Position numbers and translations under genes: made by a program. A model generated the notes under the pieces. The model worked only from the letters and a program-made list of their open reading frames with translations. It ran no database searches and had not been told where the DNA came from. Shown piece after piece: positions 31,810 to 44,178 of a stretch of DNA of 64,000 nt (its first letter is position 1; the number at the start of each line of letters is the position of its first letter). The stretch is from Cliona cf. orientalis. Taxonomy: Eukaryota; Porifera; Demospongiae; Clionaida; Clionaidae. Where the stretch lies: positions 2,108,001 through 2,172,000 of the forward strand of contig OZ005696.1 of assembly GCA_963930775.1 (NCBI GenBank), in the 5' to 3' direction.

Positions 31810-34639
31810 ATGATCGAAGCTATTCTTAGGTGTGTATATCAAACAAAATTGCTGAGAAATTGTTAAATGTTGAGTCATAGATAATTTAGACGTAGTCTAA
31901 ATTATCTATGGTTGAGTATACTTTGAAAGCTTCTCCGGTGGACGCCCTAGACCCTGAAACCATATAATATTATATAGAAACTATGCAGTATTATTAAATT
32001 TTAATATTTTTTGCATAGTTTCATCACGGTAGGTAGTGAAGTGGGAAATTTGCAATGAAAGGTAATAATGTACAGATCTGACAGTAGGTACTAGGCCTTG
32101 GCCAAGAATATTTATATTTGGAACAGTTGGATCGATTATTTTTACTCCTCTCCTGTGAGCTGAATCTAGCTATATTCTTTTCACATAATATATTATAATT
32201 TGTGTCAATATTCTCTGTTTCATACTGCAGGATTCTAGTAGCCTGGATGCCATTCCTAGGCAGGTTCTTTCCCGGCCATGCTGCGAGCGCCACGGGGGGC
32301 CAAGACGCAGCGGACCATGACCTCCCAGCTGCCCGGGTGGCTGTGATCGGTGCAGGTGTGGGAGGATGCTTTGCCGCTAACTTCCTCCGAGAGCTTGGTG
32401 GTCAAAAGCTCGAGATTCACGTCTGGAACAAGAAGGATAGTCGCATTGGTGGGCGTACGGCTACGACGGAGTTTGCCGGACACACGTTTGAGACGGGGGC
32501 TTCCATCATGCACTCCAGTAACAAGTACCTGGTTGATGCCGCAGACAAGTACGGTAAGCAGCAATTATAAAAGCGTAAATCTCTTTTTTATTTTTTTTTT
32601 GGTACGTAGTCAATTGCGGCTATGAAAATTAATCTTCGAAAAAGTATTTGCACTATGTTAATGTGGTAAGGGGTCTGAAAATGAAAATTTGTCACAAATA
32701 CATGGTTTGTATTTATCGTACTAGAGCGTTTATAAAACAAGGATGTCTCAAGAGGGCACTTTGGACGATTTGCTTTATTCCTTTGCTAGCATGCTAACAT
32801 TGCTTTGCAGTATTCTTAGTTTTAGTTGGTGGCCCATGCAAGGACATAATACTGAGGACTGGCAATAATGTATTATCGTAAATCTGGAAATTTTCGTTGT
32901 AAAAATATTTTCGTAGTAGATGGCGGCTACGAAAATTAGCATGCACTATTAATGCTAATGGGGTAAGGGGTCATTCCCACGAAAATTTTTTTACGCGAAA
33001 ATTTCCAGATCTACGGTAATACAAAATTTTGTAGCTATTAAATTTTGGTGTATTAGTGACCTTACCCCAGACCTGAGAGGTCTATCCATAGACCCCATTC
33101 CCAGCCTTGTGTGTGTCGGAGACTGGGAACGAGGCTATTCCCAGCCTTACAAAGAGGAGAACAGACCACTGATTGGATACATTAATTTTAATATGGTAGA
33201 ATATGCATAATAATAATATTTTTAGCTACATGACCTTTCCTACCACCAAGTGTCCCTGGCTGGGATTAATTAGCAGTGTTGTGGTGAGCATCCATATTAA
33301 CTTTTTATGAAGCTTAGAAGGGCTTAGTTCACATTCTTGTATGCATGTAACTATTCAGCAATTTTCCAGGCTTTTTACATGTACACATGTACATGTACTT
33401 GTAACTCTATCCTCGTTGAAGTGCTCATATTCAAATTCGGTATACTACTTACATGTAGGTTTGGTAAAGAAAGGAGAGCTAGATCCCAGCACACCTATCG
33501 GAATTTTCAACGGTAAAACCTTCTCATTTCGAACGGGCACCTCAAAGATCATCAACCTCTTCAGGACCCTTTGGCACTACGGCTGGAGCATCGTTCGAAT
33601 GAACTTTGCCGTCAAAGCAGAATTGAAGAAATTCAAAACCATCTACACCCTGCAAGAAAACGGGAAATCCTTTGCCAGTGCTCCAGACTTGCTCAAAGCC
33701 ATGGGCCAGGGAGGCGGCATGTACCCTCTCACCCAGATTACAGCCAAGGACCATTTCATCAATGGTCTAGGCTTGTCGGAGAGGCTAGTCGAAGAGTTTA
33801 TCATGAGTGCCATGACGGTGAATTACGGTCAGAGTGTGAACACGATAGATGCGTACACAGCCTACGTATCGCTAGCCGGGGTGGACGATGGGTCACTATG
33901 GAGCGTGGTGGGCGGTAATTGGAAAATCCCCGCCAAGGTTCTAGAAGCATCCGGAGCCACTCTTCACGAAGACAAAGTCACTGCTATCACACGTATCAGC
34001 GAGAGCAGCGGAAAGGTACAGTACAAGCTCACCACGGAGGCCGGTGGGGATGCTCCTGGTAATTTCGACGTGGTGGTTGTAGCCAACCCCCTCAATACAT
34101 CGAAAACAAAATTTGAAAACTTCACATCGGATCCATACACACCTGCCGCTACTACCCCCTACCACCGCACTGTGGCAGAGTTCATCCAAGGTCGAATCAA
34201 CACCGAATTCTTTGGCGTATCGGGAAACGACAGAAATTTCCCTACCACGATCCTCACGGCTGGAATGGAGGGAGCGCCATTTCCTTTTTGTAGCGTTGCA
34301 GTCGAGGTTCCTTCAGAAATCACTCAAGACCAAGTGAGAGATTATACAAAACCGATCACCGAAGAGCCCGTTCGAGTTTGGAAGGTGTTCGTACCAGAGC
34401 CTATGACCGAGGAACAGAAAGAGGCGATGTTTAGCGAGATTAAAGCCAGGGCGACATTTGATTGGCTAGCGTATCCGGAGTACAAGCCTCCCGAGGAGTT
34501 CCCTCCATTTATTCTCGATGATGGGGTGTTTTATATCAACGCGATAGAAAAGGCGGCCAGTGCGATGGAGATGAGTGCTATTGGAGCTAAAAATGCCGCT
34601 CTCCTTGCTCGAGAATATCTGCTCAAATCATCTGACTGA
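31810..34639 (+). CDS. PCYOX1: Prenylcysteine oxidase (PCYOX1-like)
   Basis: Exons 31810-31829, 32231-32553 and 33459-34639 join in phase to 507 residues (human PCYOX1 is 505). A hydrophobic N-terminus (MIEAILRILVAWMPFLG) serves as signal peptide. Next come the FAD-binding Rossmann motif VAVIGAGVGG (~43-52), the matching acidic strand end EIHVW and RIGGRT. The family's C-terminal lyase domain follows (GGGMYPLTQ, SLAGVDDGSLWSVVGGNWKIP, DVVVVANPL, PFPFCSVAVEVP, FYINAIEKAASAMEMSAIGAKNAALLA). The enzyme oxidises prenylcysteine released from degraded prenylated proteins to a thiol, an aldehyde and hydrogen peroxide, in lysosome or lipoprotein. Assignment to the family is firm; the split between PCYOX1 and PCYOX1L is not made. 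The first 20-base coding exon is assigned from the phase-2 junction. Intron 2 carries a MITE (32871-33021). Confidence 0.88.
32871..33021. repeat. MITE-like palindrome, AAATCTGGAAATTTTCG family, copy 1
   Basis: Ends are tatcgtaaatctggaaattttcg-type on the left (split: tatcgtaaatctgg, aaattttcg) and cgaaaatttccagatctacggta-type on the right (cgaaaattt, ccagatctacggta). A second copy is at 37107-37299 (gene A intron). About 150 bases, in intron 2 of the PCYOX1-like gene. Confidence 0.7.
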
Positions 34640-35352
34640 ATTCTGTTGTACTAATTTTTATGTGCTATAGTTGCTTGCTGGATTTATTTTTTTTATTGTT
34701 TTGATCAGAAATTTCTACAAGATTTGGTCTAAGTATAATAATTATTAATTTTGCAGTTTGCTGATGTATGCATGCCTGAATTGTATGGAATTGTCTTCAA
34801 GGAAGTGTTAATCTACATGTATTAGACTGAAGCAGCTGTCATGGTCCTGATTCCTGATCATGAATATGCTGCTTTATATCTAGACCATGCCATAATACGT
34901 ATAGTTGGCTAGATATACAGTAAGGACTATGATAGCTGCTTTAATCTGATATGATAACATTATTAAATATTTTTGTGTTTGTGCAGTAACATGCATAATA
35001 ATTATCATGTTCATGTATAATAATAATAATAGACCATGCCAAGAACTTCTATGGCAGTATATAATTATACACAACAATAATAATCGTTTTAACAAGCATG
35101 TAACTTGAGATTATAATTATAGTCATACACAGTACAGAAGGAAGGGAACAACGGTTGTAAATTGGAGGGATATATATGTGTGCATAATAGTCATATGTAA
35201 GTTCTGTGTGGGGATGACATTACAATGTCATGTATAAACCAAACAAAATTAATGTACAATAATATTATGCACAAGAACATGTATAGCGTGCACACACACA
35301 CACACACACAGACAGACAGACGGACACCATAGCCACCTGAATACAACATGAT
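34640..35352. other. Convergent intergenic region, no gene seen
   Basis: About 710 AT-rich bases between the 3' ends of the PCYOX1-like gene and the first four-span gene. It includes a (CA)n/(GACA)n microsatellite at about 35288-35325. I see nothing else. Confidence 0.6.
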
Positions 35353-38191
35353 TCAGAGACTGTCATAGTTCCTGTACTTGTATTCTGCTCGTTCCCTGCT
35401 TTCGTGCTTGCGCAGTCTCAGGTACTCTACGATAATGAACACCAACAGAGTGATACATGTCACACACGCCAGGAGAGAGCAAGCCTGCACAGGATAAGCA
35501 CAATATATTATTCTGTGTGTAGCAATTTACAATGATGCATGTACTTAGTTTCACAGGAGTGACCAAAGTAATATTATTATATGAATTCTGAAGTACTAAG
35601 GCTAATCTTTATTTTTAATTGCTTGGTTAGGTAACTTACAAATGCTACAATTTTTCTGTGTGCCCATCAACCCGACCTACAAGCACAGCATAGGTAAGGG
35701 TCGTCAGAGCACAAAATCACCACCCATACTATTGTGTGGGTACCCTTAGTTACATGTAGGGAGGAATAGCCTCGTGCCCATCCCTATTCACACCTTTTCA
35801 CATTCTCGTGCCCATCCCTATTCCCAGCATTTCAATGTGAAACGTGACGTGTGCTGTTCTGTTGGTGTTCAATGTGAAAAGGTGGGAATAGGGATGGGCA
35901 CGAGGCTAGGGAGGAACAAGACAAGGGTCTACAATTTTCGTCACGGATCTGTGACTGCTGTAAACATGTTACATAGCAGGCCCGTATGCAGCCTTTCTCA
36001 AAGGGGGGTTACACGGGGGCGTGGCTCAGATAGGTATGATGTTAGCCCACAGCCCACGTAGGGAGGGTCTGGGGGCATGCTCCCCCAGAAAATTTTGGAA
36101 ATTTGGACTCTTTGAGGGAAATTCTGAGGCATTCTGACAGTGATTTACAATTCCAGATAGGCTGATGCTGCTAGCTACTATAACATTAACACTGGCTATG
36201 CAATCTATTGCACATGCGGTGTGCGTTATTCGGAAAGCAACATTCGGCTTTGCTTAGCTGTGTAAAGAAGCATGTAAGTTACACCTAGATTGTTTCTAGT
36301 GTTACGCTAGGTGGCCAAAAAAGCGGGGTTCGTCCGAATCCCCTCGAACCCCCCCTGTGTACGGGCCTGCATAGACCTACAAGTGCTACTTAATTTTGCT
36401 TTTAGCACCTGCATCACATTGGAGTAGATATATAAGGCATGCCGCAAACATCAGGGGTGTGTGTGTGTGTGCTCTCAAAGTGGTCTGTAGTCACTTACAG
36501 TTGTGGCGATGAGGTCTTTCCTTATGTTCCTGATGAGGCTTATGTCAATGGCTTTGAGAATATCATTGCTCCAGTCCTTCACGGTGAACACTCCCAGCAC
36601 CCCAGCAGCTAAATAGCCAAAGATGGCAAATATAAGAAGTATCACGTCCTAAAGGAATAATTATGTTCATAACGCAATTAAATGACAAGTGTGGGCTATA
36701 ATAAATTATAATAATCATGAAGTAGTGTAAAAATGAGGAATACAACATCATCATGTACCGTATTTCTTCTAATTATTCGGCACCCTTTACCGAATGATTG
36801 AAAGTAGTCTCTAATTTTCGGCAAAGGTCGTCATGCGTATATGCTATAAACGGGAATAGAATGCGTACGCAGACAGAATATCTCTAAAAATTCGGCGAAG
36901 CTAAAGCAATGTTATTATTTTCATGCCGAATTTTTAGAAGAAATACGGTATCTGTTGTACATTAATTTTAAGCTTTTGCTGGATATTCGAAGTTACATGA
37001 CATTGCATAAAATTATAACAGTGATTCTGAAACAAGCAAATAAGATACACAGGACATGTACATGTACAATGTCATTTATATGCTTGATAAACTCTAGGGA
37101 ATGGGTATATCGTAAATCTGGAAATTTTCGTTGTAAAAATATTTTCGTAGTCGATGGTGGCTACGAAAATTAATCTTACAAAAATTAGCATGCACTATTA
37201 ACGCTAATACGGTAAGGGGTCGTTCCTACGAAAAAATTTTTACACGAAAATTTATCATACGAAAGTTTCTTTACACGAAAATTTCCAGATCTACGGTAGT
37301 ACAACGAGACTAGTAAAACTGGGCATGTAACTCAAAACAATCTTACTGTAGCAACGAAGAGTTTCCTGCAGACACCGAGGTTGATCTTAAAAAGACTGAT
37401 GATAATCATGATCATCCCAAGAGGGATGATCAGACTTGATACGATCGGAATCACCACAGTAGCAAACGCTCTCGTGCGGATATCATCACTGATATGGTCA
37501 ATCTGGTCAATCAAGGAAGCGTTGTTCCGTAGCTCCAGGATGTTGTCAAAGGACAACCCAGCGGCCACCACAGCTCCTGCACACACCAACTGAATGGGAA
37601 TTAATTCATGACTAGCGTTAATATAATAATTATGTACATGTAGATGCATGTCTATACATGTACACAATATTATACGTATACACGAACTTTGTGGTTTGGG
37701 AAGGGGGTGGGGCAGTGCTAGTGTTTGTTATATAGACTTGGCGGATAGTGCCAAAATCAAGCACGTACATGTACATACACCACACCCTGGTCTCTGGGGC
37801 AGTAGAACTCAATTAATACATGTACATGTATCACAGGTTTAGTGTCTTCATGGTACATGCATGTACCTCAAATATATTATAACTCTAACGGCCTGTGATT
37901 ATTTATATTGTGACTGAACTATACAATCTGAACCACTGAGAACCTATGGGAGAGACTGCAGTGTGAGAACCATCAAGTCACAGGCTAGCCTCGTACCCAT
38001 TCCGGGCCGCGACCTGGGTCCGAGGCTAGTCACAGGCGTGCTTATAATCACAGAAGAAAATGTCTACTCTTTGGGGAAAGCTTTAATAAACTGTGGCGCT
38101 GGTGCTATGTACAGAACTCCTCCCCCAGTGATTAACTCACCATAGTAGCGGCCTGAGCGCCAATTTCCAAGAGTTGAGTCTTCGTCGACAT
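35353..38191 (-). CDS. Four-span membrane protein, tandem family member A (MARVEL-like layout)
   Basis: Exons, in transcription order: 38191-38141, 37589-37347, 36648-36499, 35484-35353. All introns are phase 0; 191 residues. Exon 1 encodes MSTKTQLLEIGAQAATM. Exon 2 carries span 1 (LVCAGAVVAAGLS), an extracellular or luminal loop with an NNAS sequon, and span 2 (FATVVIPIVSSLIIPLGMIMI). Exon 3 carries span 3 (DVILLIFAIFGYLAAGVLGVF) followed by KDWSND. Exon 4 carries span 4 (ACSLLACVTCITLLVFIIVEY) and a charged cytosolic tail RLRKHESRERAEYKYRNYDSL (written here as RLRKHESRERAEY and YRNYDSL). The DWxxD after span 3 and the overall layout resemble synaptogyrin/MARVEL proteins. This is a structural resemblance seen by eye, not an established homology. 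The other four members follow at 38493, 43005, 44883 and 46421. Confidence 0.8.
35768..35912. repeat. Palindromic element ending CTAGCCTCG/CGAGGCTAG
   Basis: The left arm tagcctcgtgcccatcccta and the right arm tagggatgggcacgaggcta form an inverted repeat of about 145 bases, with acaccttttcacatt and aatgtgaaaaggtggg inside. It lies in gene A intron 3. Related ends occur at 37983-38030, 46708-46777 and 59345-59889. Confidence 0.65.
35978..36372. repeat. Palindromic element ending GGCCCGTA/TACGGGCC
   Basis: About 395 bases with inverted ends caggcccgta and tacgggcctg, and internal aaggggggtt / aaccccccct complementarity. Non-coding, in gene A intron 3. Confidence 0.6.
36756..36951. repeat. MITE-like palindrome, TTCGGC family, copy 2
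   Basis: Ends taccgtatttcttctaat and ttagaagaaatacggta. It closely matches 12356-12586 but lacks about 35 internal bases. It lies in gene A intron 2. Confidence 0.7.
37107..37299. repeat. MITE-like palindrome, AAATCTGGAAATTTTCG family, copy 2
   Basis: Same ends and interior as 32871-33021 (shared ttttcgtagt, gatggnggctacgaaaatta, ggggtcgttcc), with about 40 extra bases near the right end. It lies in gene A intron 2. Confidence 0.7.
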
Positions 38192-38357
38192 ATCTACCTG
38201 GGGCCCACTTGGATGAGATATTGACACTCTATATAGATCTATAACAGCTCAGGCTTGAGAGCTGAATTGAAGCGGTGCTCCCAAATCTGTCACGGATCAG
38301 AGTCGCCACGCCCAGGCCCAATGAAGGTCAAAGTGTACGTGTGTGACTGGATTACAC

Positions 38358-38367
38358 GCGCATGCGC
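38358..38367. promoter_or_regulatory. NRF-1-like palindrome upstream of four-span gene A
   Basis: GCGCATGCGC about 167 bases upstream of the gene A start codon, in the short gap before gene B's 3' end. Confidence 0.4.
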
Positions 38368-38492
38368 AATGATTGGTGCACCTAAATGATATGAATGCTC
38401 GATCAATAGCCGAAACACATTTACGCAGTCTATGATCCAGACAAAATTAATAATATACATGACATCATAGATCTACTATTAGTCACATTGAG

Positions 38493-41400
38493 CTACAGTC
38501 CAGTATATCCAGCATGTTCACGACATTTCCTTGACAACTTTGAAACCAAGAAGACAGCGAATATCACACACAACCCACATGAAATCAGCGATAGAACCTG
38601 TGGAAATAACAGACAACTGATGAATAAAAATTTTAATGATTACATGAATGTATGTGTTCACACTAGTTTAAGAATTTATACAGAAAGACCTTTTAGCACA
38701 GCTCCACCTAAAGCAGCAAATAGTGTGTTTAAATTGGTTAGTATTATAGTCTCAATTACCCTTTCCATGCTTTTCAACGTTCAATAATTTATACAGCATT
38801 GGGAAAGTGTCCTGGGAGGAGGCTACATGTACAATCATGGTGTAATAATAATAATACCATATGGTGGGTAATTTTTCATGGGATGCTAATTTTCATTATT
38901 TTTGTGGTTGATTTGGCAGTCATGAAATTTTCCCACCCACAAAAATTAATGCCTACATAAGTCCATGATGATGGGTGTGGCCACAAACATCGTGGCAGCG
39001 CGGCTAACATTTCCCAGTGCTAGCAAGCAACAGTAGCCACTGTCATCCCATAGGTGTAGCTACCTATACGGCCAGTACGGCTATGGCCGTACCACATTTT
39101 GGGCCTAGATCTTCCCATCAGCTCTGGCACAACAGCCAGGTCAGTAGCTCAGTGACAAATATTATTACTGATAATCGATGACTGGCAGCTACTAGCTGTT
39201 CTCATCACTACCAACCTTCTTTGTACAGCCAGCTACCTTCGGGAACGCGTTTATTATTAGGGGCATGGTCAACATTTGGGGGTCGTGGCTAAAAAAATTG
39301 CGCGCGCGCTCTGCACGCAAAGTGTGCCGTACCACATCAGATTTGCTAGCTACGCCACTGCATCCAGCTGATAGCGTCTTCAATTGACACTAATATTCTT
39401 CTATCTCATGCTATTTGTCCAAGTATGGCTTAGTAACAAAGAAGATCGCGAGTGAGATCGAGTGCGTGTATCGATTACATCATCACTTGTGCAGTGCCAT
39501 GCCGCTGGAATGGTTGCTGTCACGAAATTTAAAACCATGAAAATTAATTTTGAGGGCCTTTTCGGACTTTCCACGAAAATTAGCACCCATGAAAATTACC
39601 TGCCATAAGTTATTATTATCAGTTGAGACATCTGGGCTAGTTCCCTGCACTGATAATAATTATCATGATGGACAATTCACATACCATAGCATGACATCAT
39701 TAAAACCACAATAATAATAATACTATCTGTATCCCCATCAGACAGGGCACTTATTGAACAAAGAATTAATACAGGTGGTGGTTAGATTACAGTGATTATG
39801 ACATTGCATGTGATGTGCTCACAGCTCGTAAAGAAAAAGTAGGTAGTGTGACCTAGATAATAGTACGGCTTAAGCCCTCTATAATAATATTATAGATGAG
39901 GGCTTAAGACGTGCTATTATTAATGACATGCATGACTGAATCTTAACGCCTACCGTAGTGGCAACTGTAGATTTCTTCATAGCCACCAAGATATTGCCAT
40001 ATTTCTGATATGCAGGGTTCTGCACATAGTTGTCGTCCCAGTCAGTGTTGCTCAAGCCTCCTAGCACTGCCGCCGCCCCAAAGGCACATGAGAGGAAGAG
40101 AATGAACAATAGATCCTGTATAATAAGCAAGGAATACATGACATTACTGACTAGAAATAATTGACAATGACTCTATAATATATATACTGTACAATGTTAC
40201 TATATAGCTGTGGTTCTTATAATTCGGCCTCGTCCCCAGGCCCTTCCCAACTTTTCAATAATAATAATAATATATGAGATTGTCGAGTGTGTAATATTAA
40301 AAAGCTGCAGGGAAGGTCTGGAGATGAGAATGTATCAAAAGTAGCTAGTAGCCTTGTACCCATGACTGTAGCTACATAGCTGCAGGTTTCTATAATATTA
40401 TACTGCCACAGCTAGAACTTATGATTACTTGTAGCCACATACATGACATTGTATTATTATTGTACATGTACGTACCAGAATAGTGGCAAGCGACTCTAAG
40501 ATTCCTGAAAATTTCATGTCCTTGATAAGATAGAGCACAATCATGATGACGGTCATGCCAATTCCTTCTGCGATTGTGATCACACTGGCAGAGATGGCAA
40601 CAGCAGCAGTTGCCTCTGTCTTCACCAGAAGTTCATCTTTAATCGTGGAAGAAAGGTTGGTGTTGTGCTTGATGTCCAGCAACTTGTGGCGTGTGAAACT
40701 TGCCGCAATGATTGTTCCTAGACAAAGTGTCTGCATAGGCGTAGGAAGATATTGTTCAAAGATCAAGGGGCCCCAAGACATGTGATGATATGCAAAGCAC
40801 ATGCATCATTTCCACCTTGCTCATGATAAATCTTATTTCCATCAATGAGGCATTTATGAGAGGTAGGGAAGGGGTTACTAGGCATGTACATGCATGAGCA
40901 GTACATTAAAAGTCAAGCAGAGCACACTTTAAATTTATTCATAAAGTTCTATGCATGTTATCATTCGTGGTCAGGCCCACCATGCATGCCTGGCCTGTGC
41001 TGATCTCTATGTTGGACAGGTTGCATTTTGGTTTCTACGGCACAGCTAGATGTTTAGATATGAGTACACAAAATTGCCAAGATATTAACACATACGATGT
41101 AGACTTGCAACCAGTAATGATTATTTTTGTAGCGGAGGGGGGGGGGGGGAGGATGACTATGCATCCAATTCTTTATTATAGACATGAATTCAGGTAATGA
41201 ATATCAAAATCAACTTGAGGTCAACGTATGTGCTTTTCCCTACTTTTAACTGTCCCCTGTGCTCGTCCCTGAACACTCGACTAGCATTAGAACTTGATTC
41301 AGAGAGTTAGGCAAGCGCCCATTCCCGGGAAAGCACCCATGCACTGGGATTGGCAATGTAGCAGCTTCTACACAAAATACAATTTATATCCCAGATAAGT

Positions 41401-42167
41401 ACCCATGCATGCTGGCCAAACGTGAGTGTTATGTTTAAGTGTTTAAGGAATACTACAGTATCCCACAAGACACTTGATGCTTCTTATATATTTAGGTACA
41501 GTTTAATCCTGATAGTCAATTGATTATGTTACCGTATTTACTGTAATTTAAGCACCAGGAAAAAAATAATTCCGACCTCGCTTGGCGCTTACATTTAAGC
41601 ATTAAAAACTAGCTTCGATGGCGAATGGCGCTTAGTAATAACAGTAGCGTGTGGTACATAGTACTGCATTGTAATTACTAAGCGCCACCTAAAAATAATT
41701 CCATCGACGTTTGGTGCTATATTTAGAAGGGAAAAAATACCATAAATGGCCAGATGGCGCTTAAATTACAGTGGCGCCTAAATTACAGTAAGTACGGTAA
41801 ATGAACTGTAGTCCTGATAGTCCTGGCAAATTGATGATGTTAAATGAACTGCATCAGTAGAAGGTGGAACGATTTTCAAAGTATGCCCAAAATCTGACGG
41901 GTGATTTGATGATTCAATGTTTAGTTACTGACAAATTATGGGATAAAAAAGGTAAAATCTTAACGGGGGCACAGCATAGCTACTATCCATGCATGGCTCC
42001 AGGGAGAGCCTGGCATGGAGGGATCCTCAGGATGGAGGGATATATCTGGTGCAACACAATTGAAGGTGAGGCACACTGAAGCATGCACTCAGAATTTAAA
42101 ACTTATTATGACTTACCATGGTGAAGATCCTGATAAGGATTTCAAGGAGTTTGCTTGTCAGCGTCAT
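38493..42167 (-). CDS. Four-span membrane protein, tandem family member B
   Basis: Exons, in transcription order: 42167-42117, 40730-40476, 40115-39954, 38597-38493. All introns are phase 0; 190 residues. Exon 1 MTLTSKLLEILIRIFTM has the same length as gene A's and closely resembles exon 1 of gene D. The spans are LCLGTIIAAS (end of span 1), AVAISASVITIAEGIGMTVIMIV, DLLFILFLSCAFGAAAVLGGL (followed by TDWDD) and VLSLISCGLCVIFAVFLVSKL, with a short tail RKCREHAGYTGL. The KTEATAAVAI segment before span 2 is shared with gene D. The frame is open upstream of the chosen start (another ATG about 40 codons earlier), but exon 1 length in the paralogues favours this one. The assembly gap begins 162 bases upstream, so promoter sequence is missing. 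Confidence 0.78.
38857..39610. repeat. Palindromic element, apparently split by nested insertion
   Basis: The left end (accatatggtgggtaatttt, tgctaattttcat) and right end (aaaattagcacccatgaaaa, ttacctgccata) are roughly complementary. Some 500 unrelated bases containing a second group of repeats (tacggccagtacggcta, ccgtaccac) lie between them. It sits in gene B intron 3. Confidence 0.4.
41529..41801. repeat. MITE-like palindrome with ACCGTA ends, GGCGCTTA family
   Basis: Ends taccgtatttactgtaattt and aaattacagtaagtacggta, with internal tggcgctta/taagcgcca pairs. About 270 bases in gene B intron 1. Confidence 0.7.
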
Positions 42168-42328
42168 GATCCCTGCCTCAGTTTTGCTTGCAGCGCGGTG
42201 CTTTCCCTTTTTGAGACCACAAAGAACACGTGACGTGATGTGTGACATTACGTCATATGCAAAGCCGTGGCGCATGGCGCCAGCGTGCGAAATATACGCA
42301 TGCGCAACACGCGAATGCACAATCATAC

Positions 42329-42528
42329 NNNNNNNNNNNNNNNNNNNNNNNNNNNNNNNNNNNNNNNNNNNNNNNNNNNNNNNNNNNNNNNNNNNNNNNN
42401 NNNNNNNNNNNNNNNNNNNNNNNNNNNNNNNNNNNNNNNNNNNNNNNNNNNNNNNNNNNNNNNNNNNNNNNNNNNNNNNNNNNNNNNNNNNNNNNNNNNN
42501 NNNNNNNNNNNNNNNNNNNNNNNNNNNN
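42329..42528. other. Assembly gap (200 N)
   Basis: Exactly 200 undetermined bases, probably a fixed-size placeholder. It falls between genes B and C, immediately upstream of gene B's putative promoter, which has CGCATGCGC at 42297-42305. Confidence 0.99.
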
Positions 42529-43004
42529 GTATTTGGCGAGATGCTGTTTTTTAGATACCAATTAACGCCAATTTTCAACAAACTTTTGGTTAAATAAAAC
42601 AATTCTTGGATCCAAGAATTATAGTACGATTGTATTGCCAACAAATCCAAACCCAGTCACCGCCTAATCTTATCGTTGGCACTGATTTAATGGCTATGCC
42701 TTTCAATACCCAGCCAGGATCCCACCACTCCATGCATGCATTCCTAAATTACTAGTTGAATACGTGGAGACACTGCTCATGCCAAGAATCAAGACCGATA
42801 AAGTAATGATCATTGTTTTAATAGTCCAATAATATAGCTATAGTAACTTGAATATTGCACAGAGCATGATACTGTTGTATGATAGCCACTAGATAGCATT
42901 CTACAGTGAGAAGATTCACTCAAATCAATCCAATGTACAGGCATTAAATAGAAGTGACTTAAATTGTGCACGTGAAAGCTAGAATGTATTACTGATGATT
43001 AATT

Positions 43005-44178
43005 TCATGACTTTGCAATGTAGTCCAGGTTCTTGGACTTCACCAATAACAACAAAACAAAGAAGAATAGAGCTGTACCAGACCCAAAAGCAAGGAATGA
43101 CATTGCCTATAGGAAAAAAATCAGCAACCATAAGCTCAAGATTTCCAACAAAATTATCAATAATTTTAGTAGCTATCGGTGTAAATTATCATTATTATAG
43201 GCTTTACTCACAGCAGTAGCTGCCATGCCATTTCTTATGTCGATGACTTCACTAGTAGCAACATCAATATTGAAAGGAAAAGCAATGGGTACGTTACGTA
43301 TTCGGTCCAGGACATCGTCACTCCAGTTTTTGGCGGCGATAGAAGCCAAAATTCCAGCTACACCAAATCCAGCGGTAGCAAGGAAAATGACTATGACATC
43401 CTGATAATGAATGGAAATAAAATCAGATTCTATTAATATAAATTTTCCCTTCCGCTATTATTAGCTCGCTAGAAATAACATAATATCTAAGCTACAGTAT
43501 AATGTTATATATAGGCTGGCCCATAAGATGACTATACAATAATTCTTGCCAGCAGGTACGTGCCTTATAATTTTTGAGTTTGGGAATTTAAGATCATAAT
43601 AATGTTATTGCGAATCTTTGAATTGGCTCCATTTACCATGGGGCACACAAATCCTTGGTATGGGTTGATGACACCTGAAGTTCAAACTAGTTGCATGTGC
43701 ATGCTGTCAATGACTTACCATAATAGCAATAATTTGGGCAAAGATGCCCAGCTTCTTCAGTTTGAGCAGACGCAGCACTATCATGAGACACTCCATCGGG
43801 ATGATCAATGCTGGGACAATTGCCATAGCAGCTGCAGCAGCCGTTGTCTGAAGGAGATCTTTGCTCGCCACGTCAATGATGCCGGTTACTATGTCACTGA
43901 ATGGACCGTTGGTTATGTCCATAAGCTCGTCCAGAGAAATGGCAGCAGCAATTAAAGCTCCTATACTCAGAACCTGAATGAAATTACACTAGTATATACC
44001 ATGCATCTTTAAGCAAGATAAAATTCCTAGGATTGCTAGCTACTTCACTATAACTAATAATGTTCCAAGTGTCATGCCGGGATAATAATATTCACACAAT
44101 TAATCATAAGAAAAATTAATTTGCACTTACTATTACAAGTATCCGAAGAACAAGTTCAATGATCTTTTCCACTGACAT
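43005..44178 (-). CDS. Four-span membrane protein, tandem family member C
   Basis: Exons, in transcription order: 44178-44131, 43973-43719, 43400-43212, 43106-43005. All introns are phase 0; 197 residues from MSVEKIIELVLRILVI, or 200 if the in-frame MAI codons at 44187 are used. The spans are VLSIGALIAAAI (span 1), AAAAAMAIVPALIIPMECLMIVL, DVIVIFLATAGFGVAGILASI (followed by KNWSDD) and AMSFLAFGSGTALFFFVLLLLV, with a very short tail KSKNLDYIAKS. The exon-3 loop is the longest of the family. Cytosolic ends are short, so any function probably lies in the membrane or the loops. Confidence 0.8.

Noticed and set aside
33341-33458. N-terminal 39 residues of the long plus-strand frame starting at 33341
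   Set aside because: This lies before the acceptor acatgtag at 33451-33458; the protein family resemblance begins exactly after it and phase fits the preceding exon.
36300-36372. Possible tRNA-like tail (gtccgaatcccctcgaa)
   Set aside because: No cloverleaf can be folded around it and it is the arm of a palindromic repeat.
42096-42650. Open frames crossing the run of N
   Set aside because: Their interior is undetermined sequence, so they carry no evidence of coding.
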